A DNA stretch of 64,000 nt, taken from assembly GCF_000422665.1 (NCBI RefSeq), contig NZ_AUGM01000001.1, forward strand, positions 699,771 to 763,770, written 5' to 3'. Positions 1 through 9,405 of this stretch are shown here, in pieces; the first letter of the stretch is position 1, and each line of letters begins with the position of its first letter. The position numbers and the translations under genes are program-made. Source of the stretch: Ferrimonas senticii DSM 18821. GTDB taxonomy: Bacteria > Pseudomonadota > Gammaproteobacteria > Enterobacterales > Shewanellaceae. Under the pieces are notes generated by a model, which worked only from the letters and a program-made list of their open reading frames with translations, did no database searches and was not told where the DNA came from.

Positions 1-3000
1 CAATTGGCTAAAGCGCTGCCAGCAGCGGCTTTGGTAGGGGCTATAGCCAAGATCACCGGCTAGCCGATTATCGCCTTCAAAGGCATTGGTGGCCGCGCGC
101 AGCGCTTTGTCGGCATCGTTTGATTTGGCCATCTCGGCCAACCACGCGATCCCGGCCGCCGGTGCCAGTGCCAGCGGCTGCGCCATACCATCCCGATAGC
201 TTTGCAGCAGCTGAATTAAATAACCACGGGCATCGGCCGCCGCTAGCGGTTCAAAGCGCCAAATGCCATCGGCGGCCACAAGGAAACTGGTCACCTGTTG
301 CTGCTCGGCCTGATATTGGCTGTTAGCCGCAACGTGCTGCAACCACAGCAAGCGTGCATCCAACGGTTTTTTCAAGCGCTGGCTATCGGCCAGTTTCTTC
401 GGCAACACCAGCAGTTGATAGCAGTGCTGACCGTCAGTTAACAGCCCGGTCAACCAATCCTCAATTGCCAAATCGTTGTGGCTAAATTTAACCTCCCGCG
501 CTGGCACCGGTTGCCAACTGCCAGCCAGTCGCAACGCCTGTTCAAAGGCGCTGAGCACCGGCGCGCTCAGCCCTTGGGTGGCTATCTTGGCAAAGCCACC
601 GATTGGCAGTTGACCACGGCCTTGCCAACGGTCGAACTGGGCAGCCACGGTCTGCTCTAGGTTGGCATCATGGCTCTGCTCAGCCAATGCGCTGAACAGT
701 TGTTGACGTAACAGATGATGCTCCAGCGCATCAAAGGCAAAGGGCTCAAGATCGTTAGCCAGTGCCGCCTCATCATCGAGCCAGATCCCCAGGCGGCGCC
801 CTAAAAACAGCTTGGCGGGATCGCGCATTAATGCGGCTAAGTCCTGCAAATTCAGCGAACTTTGCGGCTGCCATGGCGGCAGTGGCTGCGGTTCGACCGG
901 CGCCAACGGTTGATGGATCTGTTGCCACTCCAGCGCAAACGATTGCAGCCCGCTGCCATCAAAATAGCGGCGGCTAAATGGCTGCAACGGATGGCTTTGA
1001 GTAATGGCGCTGATGATGTCGGAGCCATCGGCGGCGCAGTAACCGGCGCGAATGTGATCCAGCAGTTGCCCCAGCAGCACCGATGGCGTGCGCTCGGCGT
1101 TGTCGCGAGCGTTGTGGCCGACGTAACTGAGGTACAGCCATTGCCGCGCCGCCAACAGCGCCTCTAAAAACAAGTAGCGATCGTCCTCGCGGCGGCTACG
1201 ATCACCGGTGCGATACTGCGATGGAATGCGATTACCTGCGCCATCCAGTTGTCCCGCCATCGCCATCAGATCAAAATCCAGCGGCGGCCGTGAACGGGGA
1301 TAATCTTCGTCGTTCATCCCCAGCAAACAGACTTGGGCAAATGGGATCGCCCGCATCGGCATCAAGGTGCAAAAGTTGACTCGACCAGCCAAGAATCGCT
1401 GCGACACCCCTTCGCCCTCAAACGGCGCTAAACAGACCTCTTTAAGTACAGTGATCGGCAACGCCTCGACCACGCCGGCGTCGCTACAGGCGATCTGCCA
1501 CTGTGCCAAAGTCTCTTTTAGGGTGGTGAGGATACTGGCTTCGATATCATCTTGGGCACAGAACAAGGCATCTAAGGCATGGCCGAGCCCCTCTGCCCAT
1601 TGCGCCGGATGCCAATGCTGGCTGTAGAAACGCCAGATCCCCTCAAGGGTATCAACCAGCGCCGCCAGTTTGCCCACCAGCGCCGCATCCAGACCGCCAA
1701 TCTCTTCGCATGGTTCAATCCCATGCCAAACTTGGCCATCGCCAACAGCGTAGCCCAACAGCATCCGCTTAAGACCAAACGACCAGGTGTTTTGCTCTAG
1801 CGCCTCGGGCAGATTGAGGCTGTGACGCTGCTCGCCATGCAAGCCCCAACGGATCCCAGCCTGTTCAATCCAGCGTTGCAGCAGCGGCAGATCCGCCTCG
1901 GCAATCTCGAAGCGCGCCCGCAGCGCCGGTACCGCCAACAGATCCAGCAGCTCCGACACCGCAAAACGTGCCGAGCTAAGACCAAACAAGGTTTCCAGCG
2001 CCAGCAACATCACTTGATGGCCGCGCTGCGGCCGGTCGGCGATGGTAAACGGCAGATAGCGGCTGTCGCTCGGATCGAAACGGCCAAACACCGCTTCGAT
2101 GTAGGGCGCGTATTGGCTAACATCGGGCATCATCACAATCACATCCGCCGGTTGCAGTTGCGGATTGTCGGCAAAGCGCTTGAGCAACTGATCGTGGAGG
2201 ATCTCAACCTCGCGCTGACGCGAATGTGCCAGCACCAGTTGCAGCGAATCATCATCATCAGCGACGACGCTCGGCTCTGATGGCAGCGGCGCCAAATCGA
2301 AGATCCCGCGCTGCAGTTGGGTTAACAGGCTATCGCCCTCAGGCTCGGCGAATAGGTCAATCTGCTGGAAGTTGCCTTGGTACAACTCCGGCTGGTCGTA
2401 TTCATACAGCATGCCGATATAATCGCGCCCCTGCTTGCCCCAAGCCGCCAACAACGGGTTTACGTGGTTGTGCTGCTGATCTTCATCAAGCACCTCCGGC
2501 AGACCGGCTTTGCGCTGGTGACGGGCGTTTTGCAGCTGGCGTTTAAGTAAGTCTTTGTCTTCAACAATGTCGCCCCAAAAGTGCTGACAGGGGTTGTTGA
2601 TGCACAGCAGCACTTGGCAGTGCTCGGCCAGCGCCGCCAGCACTTCGATGCTTTGTTTTGGCAAAGCACTGATGCCAAACACCACCAACCGACGCGGCAG
2701 CCTGGCCGGAACTGCGCCCCTGGCCAAGGTATCGATAAAACGTTGGTGTAACTCAGCGCGGGAAGTCTCCCGCTCGGCGGCGGTCATATCCGCCAAGATG
2801 GCGCGCCACAACTGCGCTTGCCACAGCTGTTTCAGCGGCAGTGGGCTGCGCACCCCGTGACCAGAAACGATCACATCGTCGCCGGCCGCCCAGTGCTGCA
2901 ACCAGTCGCCACGATAGACCTGATACTGGTCGTACAGATCCGCCAATTGTTCCGCCAACTGGTCGCGCTTACGGGTTGGCTGATCACCAGACAAAAATCG

Positions 3001-3339
3001 TTTCAGTGACTCAAAATCGGGACGGTCGACCAAACTTGGCAGCATCCGCAGCAACCGCCAACGCAGTTGTGGTTTATCGAATGGCGACTGCTTTGGCACC
3101 ACCGCCTCGCCCAGCACGCATCGATAGAGTTGCCAGATAAACCGCGATGGCATCTGCATCTGCAAATTACAGGCGATGCCGTGGCCATCATCCGCCGCCA
3201 GCGCCAGTTTCAGCCACTGCGCCATGCCGTTACTCTGGACCAGAAAAATTTCTGGCTCTAAGGGCGCTAACGGATATTGTGCCAACCACTGCACCACCAA
3301 CTCGCGCAGCTGTTCTATCTGATTCGAGTGAAGCATCAT
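1..3339 (-). CDS. recC: RecC, exodeoxyribonuclease V gamma subunit (3' end beyond window)
   Basis: Reading the minus strand from an ATG at 3339 gives an open frame that continues past position 1, about 1,113 codons, so only some C-terminal residues are missing (E. coli RecC is 1,122 aa). Recognisable RecC stretches are the N-terminal LHSNQ and VQSNGMAQWL, the central FCTLMPMRAIPF and GMNDEDYPRSRPP, and the GDRSRREDDRYLFLEAL block. RecC is the non-catalytic scaffold of RecBCD; it splits the duplex and reads Chi during double-strand break repair and degradation of linear DNA. recB and recD would be expected to the left, outside the window. Two adjacent ATGs (3339 and 3336) could start it. The frame stays open 68 codons further upstream to 3543, but that stretch does not look like RecC, so I did not use it. 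Confidence 0.93.
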   Translation of the reverse strand, partial: MMLHSNQIEQLRELVVQWLAQYPLAPLEPEIFLVQSNGMAQWLKLALAADDGHGIACNLQMQMPSRFIWQLYRCVLGEAVVPKQSPFDKPQLRWRLLRMLPSLVDRPDFESLKRFLSGDQPTRKRDQLAEQLADLYDQYQVYRGDWLQHWAAGDDVIVSGHGVRSPLPLKQLWQAQLWRAILADMTAAERETSRAELHQRFIDTLARGAVPARLPRRLVVFGISALPKQSIEVLAALAEHCQVLLCINNPCQHFWGDIVEDKDLLKRQLQNARHQRKAGLPEVLDEDQQHNHVNPLLAAWGKQGRDYIGMLYEYDQPELYQGNFQQIDLFAEPEGDSLLTQLQRGIFDLAPLPSEPSVVADDDDSLQLVLAHSRQREVEILHDQLLKRFADNPQLQPADVIVMMPDVSQYAPYIEAVFGRFDPSDSRYLPFTIADRPQRGHQVMLLALETLFGLSSARFAVSELLDLLAVPALRARFEIAEADLPLLQRWIEQAGIRWGLHGEQRHSLNLPEALEQNTWSFGLKRMLLGYAVGDGQVWHGIEPCEEIGGLDAALVGKLAALVDTLEGIWRFYSQHWHPAQWAEGLGHALDALFCAQDDIEASILTTLKETLAQWQIACSDAGVVEALPITVLKEVCLAPFEGEGVSQRFLAGRVNFCTLMPMRAIPFAQVCLLGMNDEDYPRSRPPLDFDLMAMAGQLDGAGNRIPSQYRTGDRSRREDDRYLFLEALLAARQWLYLSYVGHNARDNAERTPSVLLGQLLDHIRAGYCAADGSDIISAITQSHPLQPFSRRYFDGSGLQSFALEWQQIHQPLAPVEPQPLPPWQPQSSLNLQDLAALMRDPAKLFLGRRLGIWLDDEAALANDLEPFAFDALEHHLLRQQLFSALAEQSHDANLEQTVAAQFDRWQGRGQLPIGGFAKIATQGLSAPVLSAFEQALRLAGSWQPVPAREVKFSHNDLAIEDWLTGLLTDGQHCYQLLVLPKKLADSQRLKKPLDARLLWLQHVAANSQYQAEQQQVTSFLVAADGIWRFEPLAAADARGYLIQLLQSYRDGMAQPLALAPAAGIAWLAEMAKSNDADKALRAATNAFEGDNRLAGDLGYSPYQSRCWQRFSQL

Positions 3340-3592
3340 CAGACCATTGGTCAGCGGCGCTGCCGCTGGTGGAAGGAGTTGATTCGCCAAGATTTCGCCT
3401 TTGTTGTTTGGCCACAAGCAAGAACTGGATAATACCCAAAGCAGGCTGAATTTGTTGACCAAATTGGCCGCCCAATAGGCATCGGCCAGCGGCGCCAGCA
3501 CAACCGCATATTTTGTGGCCAGCACCGCATAGTCGCAGTACATTAATGACACTGATTTTTGCTTTGGCAGCTCACCGTAATGGAGTCACAGT

Positions 3593-4306
3593 ATGGTTAA
3601 CGAACGCAGTGCCGTGTATTTGGGACTTTCGCTGTTTTTTGGATTAGCGCTACTGGGGATGCAGTTGGCGGATGCAGCGCTCGATTATCGCCAATTGGAG
3701 CGGCGCGTTACCGTTAAAGGCTTGGCAGAACAAGAGGTAATGGCGGACGTGGTGATCTGGCCAATCCAATTTAGCGCCGCCGATGATGATTTAGGCCAGC
3801 TTTACCAAACCCTAGAGCAACAAGCGGAACAGATCAGCGCGTTCTTATTGCTCAACGGCATCAGTGAAACCGAGATCAGCAAAGCGCCACCGGCAATTAC
3901 CGATCGTTCGGCGCAGCAATACGGCAGCCGCGAACCGAATCAACTGCGCTTTGCCGCACTGCAAACCGTGACCGTCTATTCCAATCAAATTGAATCGGTG
4001 CGGGCGGTGATGAACAAGCTGGCCGAACTTGGCAAACAGGGCATCGTCTTCACCGGTGGCGATTATCAAGCGCAAACCGAATACCTGTTTACCGGCCTCA
4101 ACAGCTTAAAACCAACCATGGTCGAGGAAGCCACTCGCAACGCTCGTGACGTCGCCGAACGCTTTGCCAAAGATTCCGCTAGCCGCCTTGGCAAGATCCG
4201 CTGTGCTACTCAAGGCCAGTTCTCCATCAGTTCTAGGGACAACAACAATCCGCACATTAAAAAAGTACGGGTAGTCTCTACCGTTGAATACTATTTATCC
4301 GATTAA
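3593..4306 (+). CDS. SIMPL-domain (DUF541) periplasmic protein
   Basis: 237 aa. An N-terminal hydrophobic segment (about residues 8-28) acts as a signal anchor and is followed by a SIMPL/DUF541 domain; the RRVTVKGLAEQEVMADVV opening is typical of the family. The E. coli relative YggE is linked to oxidative-stress protection, but the biochemical role of the family is poorly defined. The protein should sit in the periplasm, tethered or secreted. A GGAG lies just before the ATG. It is divergent from recC across about 250 bp, which must hold both promoters. It appears monocistronic, with a MITE-like element starting 13 bp after its stop. Confidence 0.85.
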   Translation: MVNERSAVYLGLSLFFGLALLGMQLADAALDYRQLERRVTVKGLAEQEVMADVVIWPIQFSAADDDLGQLYQTLEQQAEQISAFLLLNGISETEISKAPPAITDRSAQQYGSREPNQLRFAALQTVTVYSNQIESVRAVMNKLAELGKQGIVFTGGDYQAQTEYLFTGLNSLKPTMVEEATRNARDVAERFAKDSASRLGKIRCATQGQFSISSRDNNNPHIKKVRVVSTVEYYLSD

Positions 4307-4319
4307 ACCGAAGCGACAC

Positions 4320-4585
4320 TAGGGCGTGTTGACGTTTGATGTTCGTAATTTGGTCGAGGATAGCGGCTGTCAATCGAGGATTGCGATTGAAGGCCCTCTC
4401 TTCAGAAATAAAAATCAGGGCTCTACGTCGAAATCGTATGACGAAGAGTGACGGCCGCTAGTCCGGCCCTGCAAGGCGCCCTTCGGTGATTAATGACCAT
4501 TCAAATTGACTAAGCAAGTCTAATTTGGCGTTGAAAATGGCCAATGATGGGCGCAAAGATATACGACAAAGGCCAACACGCCCTA
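4320..4585. mobile_element. MITE-like element with 12-bp terminal inverted repeats
   Basis: The segment begins TAGGGCGTGTTG and ends CAACACGCCCTA, a perfect inverted repeat. The similarity of the two ends continues imperfectly for about 30 bp (both have CxTTTG next). It contains no credible gene. The outer TA on both sides could be a target duplication, which is known for IS630/Tc1-type and some IS5-group elements. The 13-base left end also occurs at 57349-57361. I infer a non-autonomous miniature transposable element; the parent transposase is not in the window. Confidence 0.7.
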
Positions 4586-4602
4586 AGCAACAAGGAAGGT
4601 TT

Positions 4603-5145
4603 ATGCAAGCGTTGATGATCATTGATATGCAAAACGACTTTGTCGATCCCGCTGGCCGCGCGGTAGTGGCGCAGGCGCAAGCGACAGTCGCCACCATCGC
4701 CAAGCTGCTTAGCCATTGGCGCCAGCAGAGGTGGCCGGTTATCCATGTGCTGCGCCGCCACCACAGCGACGGCAGCGATTCAGAGGTATTTCGGCGCCAC
4801 GCTCCGGTTTGCGTCGCCGACAGTTGGGGGGCTATCCCCTACCCCAGCTTAGAGCCGCAAAGCGGCGATTGGGTGCTGTACAAAACCCGCTTTAGCGCCT
4901 TTTATCGCACCGAACTGGAACAACTGTTGGCAACCCATGGCATCGACTCATTAGCGATCTGCGGCACCCAGTTACCCAACTGCATTCGAGGCACGGTGAT
5001 GGACGGGCTCTATCGCGATCTGCAAATCACCATTGTCGAAGACGCCTGTTCGGCGCAAAATCAGCAGATAGCCAGTAATAACATCATCGATATGCGTAAT
5101 ATGGGCGCAGTCGAAACCCACAGCAGTAATTTGCTTAATCAGTGA
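4603..5145 (+). CDS. Isochorismatase-family cysteine hydrolase
   Basis: 180 aa. It has the family's catalytic triad in order: Asp in LMIIDMQNDF (about residue 8), Lys in LYKTRFSAF and the nucleophilic Cys in LPNCIRGT. Members hydrolyse isochorismate, nicotinamide or other amides; the substrate here cannot be told. The ATG at 4603 is chosen because AAGGAAGG precedes it. An upstream in-frame ATG at 4525 lies inside the MITE-like element and would add a meaningless 26-residue extension. The element's right end is only 17 bp before this start, so it may influence expression. A DUF2897 gene follows after 9 bp, probably in the same transcript. Confidence 0.85.
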   Translation: MQALMIIDMQNDFVDPAGRAVVAQAQATVATIAKLLSHWRQQRWPVIHVLRRHHSDGSDSEVFRRHAPVCVADSWGAIPYPSLEPQSGDWVLYKTRFSAFYRTELEQLLATHGIDSLAICGTQLPNCIRGTVMDGLYRDLQITIVEDACSAQNQQIASNNIIDMRNMGAVETHSSNLLNQ

Positions 5146-5154
5146 GACAACCCG

Positions 5155-5361
5155 ATGGAACCGTGGCACGGCATTCTTATTCTCATTTTGGTGATCGCGG
5201 TGGTGGTTGGTAACTTGATGCTGATCCGCCATCTAGGCGACATCAAATTACCTAAGAAGATGCCCACCGAAGAGCTAAAAGAGACCGTCGATAAGTTAAA
5301 TCAGCAACTTGATATTAATCATCGTCAACAGCCGCCGGCAAACGGCAGCGGCAAACGCTGA
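5155..5361 (+). CDS. DUF2897 small membrane protein
   Basis: 68 aa. One transmembrane helix at residues 6-26 (ILILILVIAVVVGNLMLI) is followed by a charged, Gln-rich cytoplasmic tail with a KLPKKMP motif. The length and layout match DUF2897, a family of unknown function found in Shewanella- and Vibrio-type bacteria. It follows the isochorismatase-family gene closely and is followed by a hairpin terminator, so the two probably form one short operon. Confidence 0.75.
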   Translation: MEPWHGILILILVIAVVVGNLMLIRHLGDIKLPKKMPTEELKETVDKLNQQLDINHRQQPPANGSGKR

Positions 5362-5383
5362 ACCGTCATTCAGAAATCTATCG

Positions 5384-5414
5384 GCCCAGCTGGGATTTTT
5401 CCGGCTGGGCTTTT
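5384..5414 (+). terminator. Rho-independent terminator
   Basis: GCCCAGC pairs with GCTGGGC around a short T-rich loop and is followed by TTTT. It lies 23 bp after the DUF2897 stop. Confidence 0.8.
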
Positions 5415-5523
5415 ATATGCTATAAAATCAATCACCTAGGTCATCTATTAAGCAAATATTTTGCTACATAGTCTCGCCACTAGAGTTACACTTACGCTGC
5501 AAGTTTTTCAGAGGGGTGCAACA

Positions 5524-8433
5524 GTGGTTAAGCAGTGGTGGGATAAACGTTGGGTTCGAGTGGGCAGTTACAGTGCCATCGCTTTTGGGGTCTATTGTGG
5601 ACTGCTGGGCTACGCGCTGCCGGAACTGGCCAAATCGCAGGTACCGAAATGGATTGCCAACAACACCGATGGCGAACTGAGTGTCGCCGACATTCAGTTC
5701 CATCCACTGGAATGGCGACTGCAGATCGACCAACTGCAGCTGACAGATAAGCAACAGCAACCGGCGTTGACGCTGGAGCAAGCGGTGCTGGATCTCGATC
5801 CGTGGCGGTCTCTGGCAAACTGGCAAGGTCAGGTGCGAGAACTCACTTTGATCGCCCCAGATCTGCAGCTACGCAATCATCAGGGTACGCTCAATCTGGT
5901 CGAGATTTTTGCGCCGCTTACCGCTAATGCCGAACCCGCCAGCAGCGAAGTGCCAACCGAACCGCAACCCATCCCACTGGCGGTCGATAAGCTGACCTTA
6001 AGCAACGGTCGCGTCGGTTATCAGCAGGATCAGCGCACGCCGCTGCAATTTACCCCACTAAATATTGAGGCCAGTAACCTCAATTTAGCCCAAGCGGATA
6101 ACCGCACCCGCTTAACGCTTACCGGTGCTGGTGATGGCAAACTGAGCGTCGATGTTGCCAGCCAGTTGACGCCGTTGAAACTGGATGTGGCGCTAAAGCT
6201 AACCAACGCTGAGCTCAAGCCCTATTGGCAGTTTGCCCAGTTACCCCTGCGTTTCGATCTGGACGATGGCCGCTTAAGCGTCAGTGCCAATCTGGCGATT
6301 GCCGAACAGGGCGAGCAGCTTGCGGTAAACCTGAATGATGGCCAAATTGGCCTTGATGACTTAATCCTGAGTCATCAACAGCAACCACTGTTGGCGGTTG
6401 ATAACTTGAGCCTCAAGCAGATCCAATTGGATCTCCTCAAACAGCAGGTTAACCTTGCCGAGATCGCCATCGATGGTGGCCACCTGTATGCCAGTCTGAG
6501 TCAAGATGGTCTCGATTTAGCGACCATTTTCAGCCCAATAACCACAGATAGCAGCAATTCAGCACCACAAACCTCAGCCACCGCAGCGTCTAAGCAAGCG
6601 CCAACCACAACCGATGAAGCACCGTGGCAACTGCAAGTTGGCGCCGCTAAGCTTGGCAACTGGCAACTGAATTTCAGCGACCAAACGGTGGCCAGCGCCG
6701 CCAACTGGCAGCTGCAGATCGAGAATTTCAGCACCGGACAACTGAGCCAAGATCTCACCCAGCCAATTACCCTAGCGCTCAACAGTCGCATCAACCAAAC
6801 CGCCCGTTTTGACTTTAACGGTACCTTGTTGCCACAACCGCTAAGCCTGCAATCAACCCTAAAGCTGCAGGATTTTGCGCTGCTTGATACGCTGCCTTAT
6901 TGGCAGCAACAACTGGCATTGAAGCTGCTCTCTGGCAGCGCTGATGTCGAGGGCGAGTTCAACCTCGCCAGTACCGAGCCGCTGGATCTCAGCTTTAGCG
7001 GCCGTGCTGCTATCAATGACTTCAGCAGCCAAGATCCCGTCGGCCAGCGCGACCTATTGAAGTGGCAAGCGCTCAATTTCGATGGCATCCAATTTGCGAC
7101 CTCACCAATGGCGCTAGAGATCGCCACTATCGGTGCCGACAAGCCCTACGCCCGAGTGATCATCGATGAAGATGGCAGCACCAACTTAAGCCAAATTGTG
7201 CCTGCAGCGCCGAAGTCCGCCGAACCCAGCAACCAACCTGCCGAAGCGCCAGACGGCGGAGAGTCACAACCGGCGATGGCAATTCGCATCGGTGAAGTGC
7301 TTATCAGCAATGGCGATGCCTTCTTTGCGGACAATACCCTGATCCCTAAATTTGCCACCGGCATCGAACAACTTAACGGTCGCATCGGCAGCCTAAGCAG
7401 CAGCGAAAACAGCGTTGCTGAGGTCGACATCGCCGGCCAAGTAGACCGCTATGCCCCGGTAGCACTTAAAGGCAGCTTGCAACCCTTCGGTGCCGAACGA
7501 CAACTGGATTTGGGACTGACCTTTGATAACTTCGAGTTGACCTCGGTCAACCCCTACGCCGGTACCTACGCCGGTTACTATGTTGACCAAGGCCAGTTGG
7601 ACTTAGCGCTCAACTACAAACTCGATGGCAACGCCCTCAAGGGCAGCAATAAAGTGGTGCTTAATCAGCTGGTACTGGGGGAGCGCAGTAATTCTAAAGA
7701 GGCCAGCAATCTGCCGCTACCTTTGGCCGTCGCGCTGATGAAAGATGGCGATGGGGTGATCGATCTCGAACTGGATGTCGCCGGTAATGTCGACGACCCT
7801 GAGTTTGCCATCGGCCCACTGATCTTAAAGGCGCTTGGCAACCTGATCACCAAAGCGGTAACGGCACCGTTTGCACTACTTGGCAGCTTAATTGAGGGCG
7901 ATGCGCCAGCGGAATTTGTCGCTTTTGATGCAGGTCAAGCACAGGTCACCACAGGGGCCAAAGATGAGCTGAAGCGCTTAAGTGACGCACTAAAACAGCG
8001 GCCAGAGTTATCGCTAACGGTGCTTGGTTCGGTATCGACCAGCAGCGATAGCTTGGCGCTGGCCAAACAATCGGTATCCGCCAAACTGGGGTTGGATATT
8101 GACCGCCTTGATGGCGATCAACAGTGGCAGCAACTGGAACAGTTGGCGCAAACCACCCTGGGTGAAATCGATTTTGCCGAGCTAAAAGCCCAACAGGATC
8201 CCAATGCCGATATCCAGTTGTGGCGCAGCCGCTTAAAGCAGTTGCTGCTGGAGCAGCAAAACATCGGTGATAAACAACTGGCGGATCTGGCGATGGCACG
8301 CGCCGCCGCCACTAAGCAGGTACTGGTGGATGATTTCGCTCTGCCTGCTGATAAGGTGTTTATCAAAGAGAGCCGCGTTGATCTCGACACCCGCGGCAGT
8401 CGCGCCCATCTCGAACTCGGCGCTGGTGACTAA
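5524..8433 (+). CDS. DUF748 (AsmA-like) large envelope protein
   Basis: About 969 aa. An N-terminal membrane anchor (about residues 13-35) is followed by a long, regular, beta-rich periplasmic region with repeated LxLxNAxL-type strands, as in DUF748/AsmA-like proteins. A C-terminal segment (FDAGQAQVTTGAKDELKRL, then RPELSLTVLG) is characteristic of DUF748. AsmA-like and TamB-like proteins are thought to bridge inner and outer membranes and carry lipids; assignment of that role here is inference. The GTG at 5524 is chosen because GAGGGG lies seven bases before it. A TTG at 5461 would extend the frame by 21 codons without a clear ribosome site. Confidence 0.85.
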   Translation: MVKQWWDKRWVRVGSYSAIAFGVYCGLLGYALPELAKSQVPKWIANNTDGELSVADIQFHPLEWRLQIDQLQLTDKQQQPALTLEQAVLDLDPWRSLANWQGQVRELTLIAPDLQLRNHQGTLNLVEIFAPLTANAEPASSEVPTEPQPIPLAVDKLTLSNGRVGYQQDQRTPLQFTPLNIEASNLNLAQADNRTRLTLTGAGDGKLSVDVASQLTPLKLDVALKLTNAELKPYWQFAQLPLRFDLDDGRLSVSANLAIAEQGEQLAVNLNDGQIGLDDLILSHQQQPLLAVDNLSLKQIQLDLLKQQVNLAEIAIDGGHLYASLSQDGLDLATIFSPITTDSSNSAPQTSATAASKQAPTTTDEAPWQLQVGAAKLGNWQLNFSDQTVASAANWQLQIENFSTGQLSQDLTQPITLALNSRINQTARFDFNGTLLPQPLSLQSTLKLQDFALLDTLPYWQQQLALKLLSGSADVEGEFNLASTEPLDLSFSGRAAINDFSSQDPVGQRDLLKWQALNFDGIQFATSPMALEIATIGADKPYARVIIDEDGSTNLSQIVPAAPKSAEPSNQPAEAPDGGESQPAMAIRIGEVLISNGDAFFADNTLIPKFATGIEQLNGRIGSLSSSENSVAEVDIAGQVDRYAPVALKGSLQPFGAERQLDLGLTFDNFELTSVNPYAGTYAGYYVDQGQLDLALNYKLDGNALKGSNKVVLNQLVLGERSNSKEASNLPLPLAVALMKDGDGVIDLELDVAGNVDDPEFAIGPLILKALGNLITKAVTAPFALLGSLIEGDAPAEFVAFDAGQAQVTTGAKDELKRLSDALKQRPELSLTVLGSVSTSSDSLALAKQSVSAKLGLDIDRLDGDQQWQQLEQLAQTTLGEIDFAELKAQQDPNADIQLWRSRLKQLLLEQQNIGDKQLADLAMARAAATKQVLVDDFALPADKVFIKESRVDLDTRGSRAHLELGAGD

Positions 8434-8499
8434 GCCAAAGAACGCCAAATCACTGGGCGTACCGCTTCGCACGGTGCGCCGCAGTTACAAAATTAGCCC

Positions 8500-9351
8500 A
8501 TGACTCACATGCTCTATCAACAACTAAATCAAGCCTCAGCCAAGCCAGAACTTTGGTCGGTCTACAACGCCGACCAACTGTGGACCACGCCCCACCTTGC
8601 CAAACAGATGTTGGCGTTTCACCTAAATGGCGACATCCCGCTGGCGTCACGTTCTTTCCAATTTATGGACAGCTCAGTGGCATGGCTTATCGCCCAACTC
8701 GAACTGAACCAGCACTCGCGCACCATCGACTTTGGCTGCGCTGTTGGCCACTACTGTCAGCGCTTAAAAACCGCTGGGATCGGCACCGTAGTTGGATTGG
8801 ACTTTTCTAAAAGTTCGATCGATTACGCCAAGCAGCAAGCGGATAAACAGCAGCTTGATATCGAGTACCACTTGGGCAATTACTTGGACTTCCACGATCC
8901 CCGCCAATTTGACCTAATCACTTTGGTGATGTGCGATCTGTGCGCGTTAAGCCCGCAGCAGCGTAGCCAATTATTCGCCAAGTTTAAAAGCTTACTGACC
9001 AAGCACGGTGCCATTGCCCTAGATGTTTACACCGCCGAACGCTTCGCTGGATTAACGGAATCAGTATCCATTGGGCAAAATAGCATGAACGGTTTTTGGA
9101 GCAGCAACGATTACTGGTGCATCCAAGCTAACCATCTCTATCCAGAGCAGCTCGTATCGCTGGATAAGTACACCATTTGTCAGCACCAGCATCAGCAGGT
9201 GGTCTATAACTGGTTACAGCACTTCACCCTTGAGTCGCTCAGTGACGAACTGGCCGTCCATGGGCTTGTGATCGAACATCACTTCAGCGATCTGTGCGGC
9301 ACGCCATACGCTGGCGGCGATGAACTGGCGGTAATTATCCGCCACGCCTAA
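8500..9351 (+). CDS. Class I SAM-dependent methyltransferase
   Basis: 283 aa. The SAM-binding motif I is visible as TIDFGCAVGHYCQRL (about residues 74-88), followed by the acidic VVGLDFS strand-2 residue and the FDLITLVMCDLCAL motif. These are typical of small-molecule class I methyltransferases. The C-terminal half is less conserved, so the substrate is unknown. A second ATG at codon 4 is an equally possible start because neither has a strong ribosome site. The gene ends in a terminator shared with the convergent efflux operon. Confidence 0.82.
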   Translation: MTHMLYQQLNQASAKPELWSVYNADQLWTTPHLAKQMLAFHLNGDIPLASRSFQFMDSSVAWLIAQLELNQHSRTIDFGCAVGHYCQRLKTAGIGTVVGLDFSKSSIDYAKQQADKQQLDIEYHLGNYLDFHDPRQFDLITLVMCDLCALSPQQRSQLFAKFKSLLTKHGAIALDVYTAERFAGLTESVSIGQNSMNGFWSSNDYWCIQANHLYPEQLVSLDKYTICQHQHQQVVYNWLQHFTLESLSDELAVHGLVIEHHFSDLCGTPYAGGDELAVIIRHA

Positions 9352-9355
9352 AAAA

Positions 9356-9387
9356 ACAAGGGCATGCGTTAAGCATGCCCTTGTTTT
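9356..9387. terminator. Bidirectional terminator
   Basis: ACAAGGGCATGC pairs with GCATGCCCTTGT, with A-runs on the left and T-runs on the right. It lies between the convergent methyltransferase gene and the RND efflux operon and can serve both. Confidence 0.85.
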
Positions 9388-9405
9388 ATTCTCGGTGCTG
9401 CAAGG

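Noticed and set aside
3340..3543. In-frame 68-codon upstream extension of recC
   Set aside because: It does not resemble the RecC N-terminus, which normally begins at the LHSN/YHSN motif, and it would use up most of the divergent promoter region.
4458..4764. Minus-strand frames inside and beyond the MITE-like element
   Set aside because: They are created by the repeat and the antisense of the isochorismatase-family gene; no protein features.
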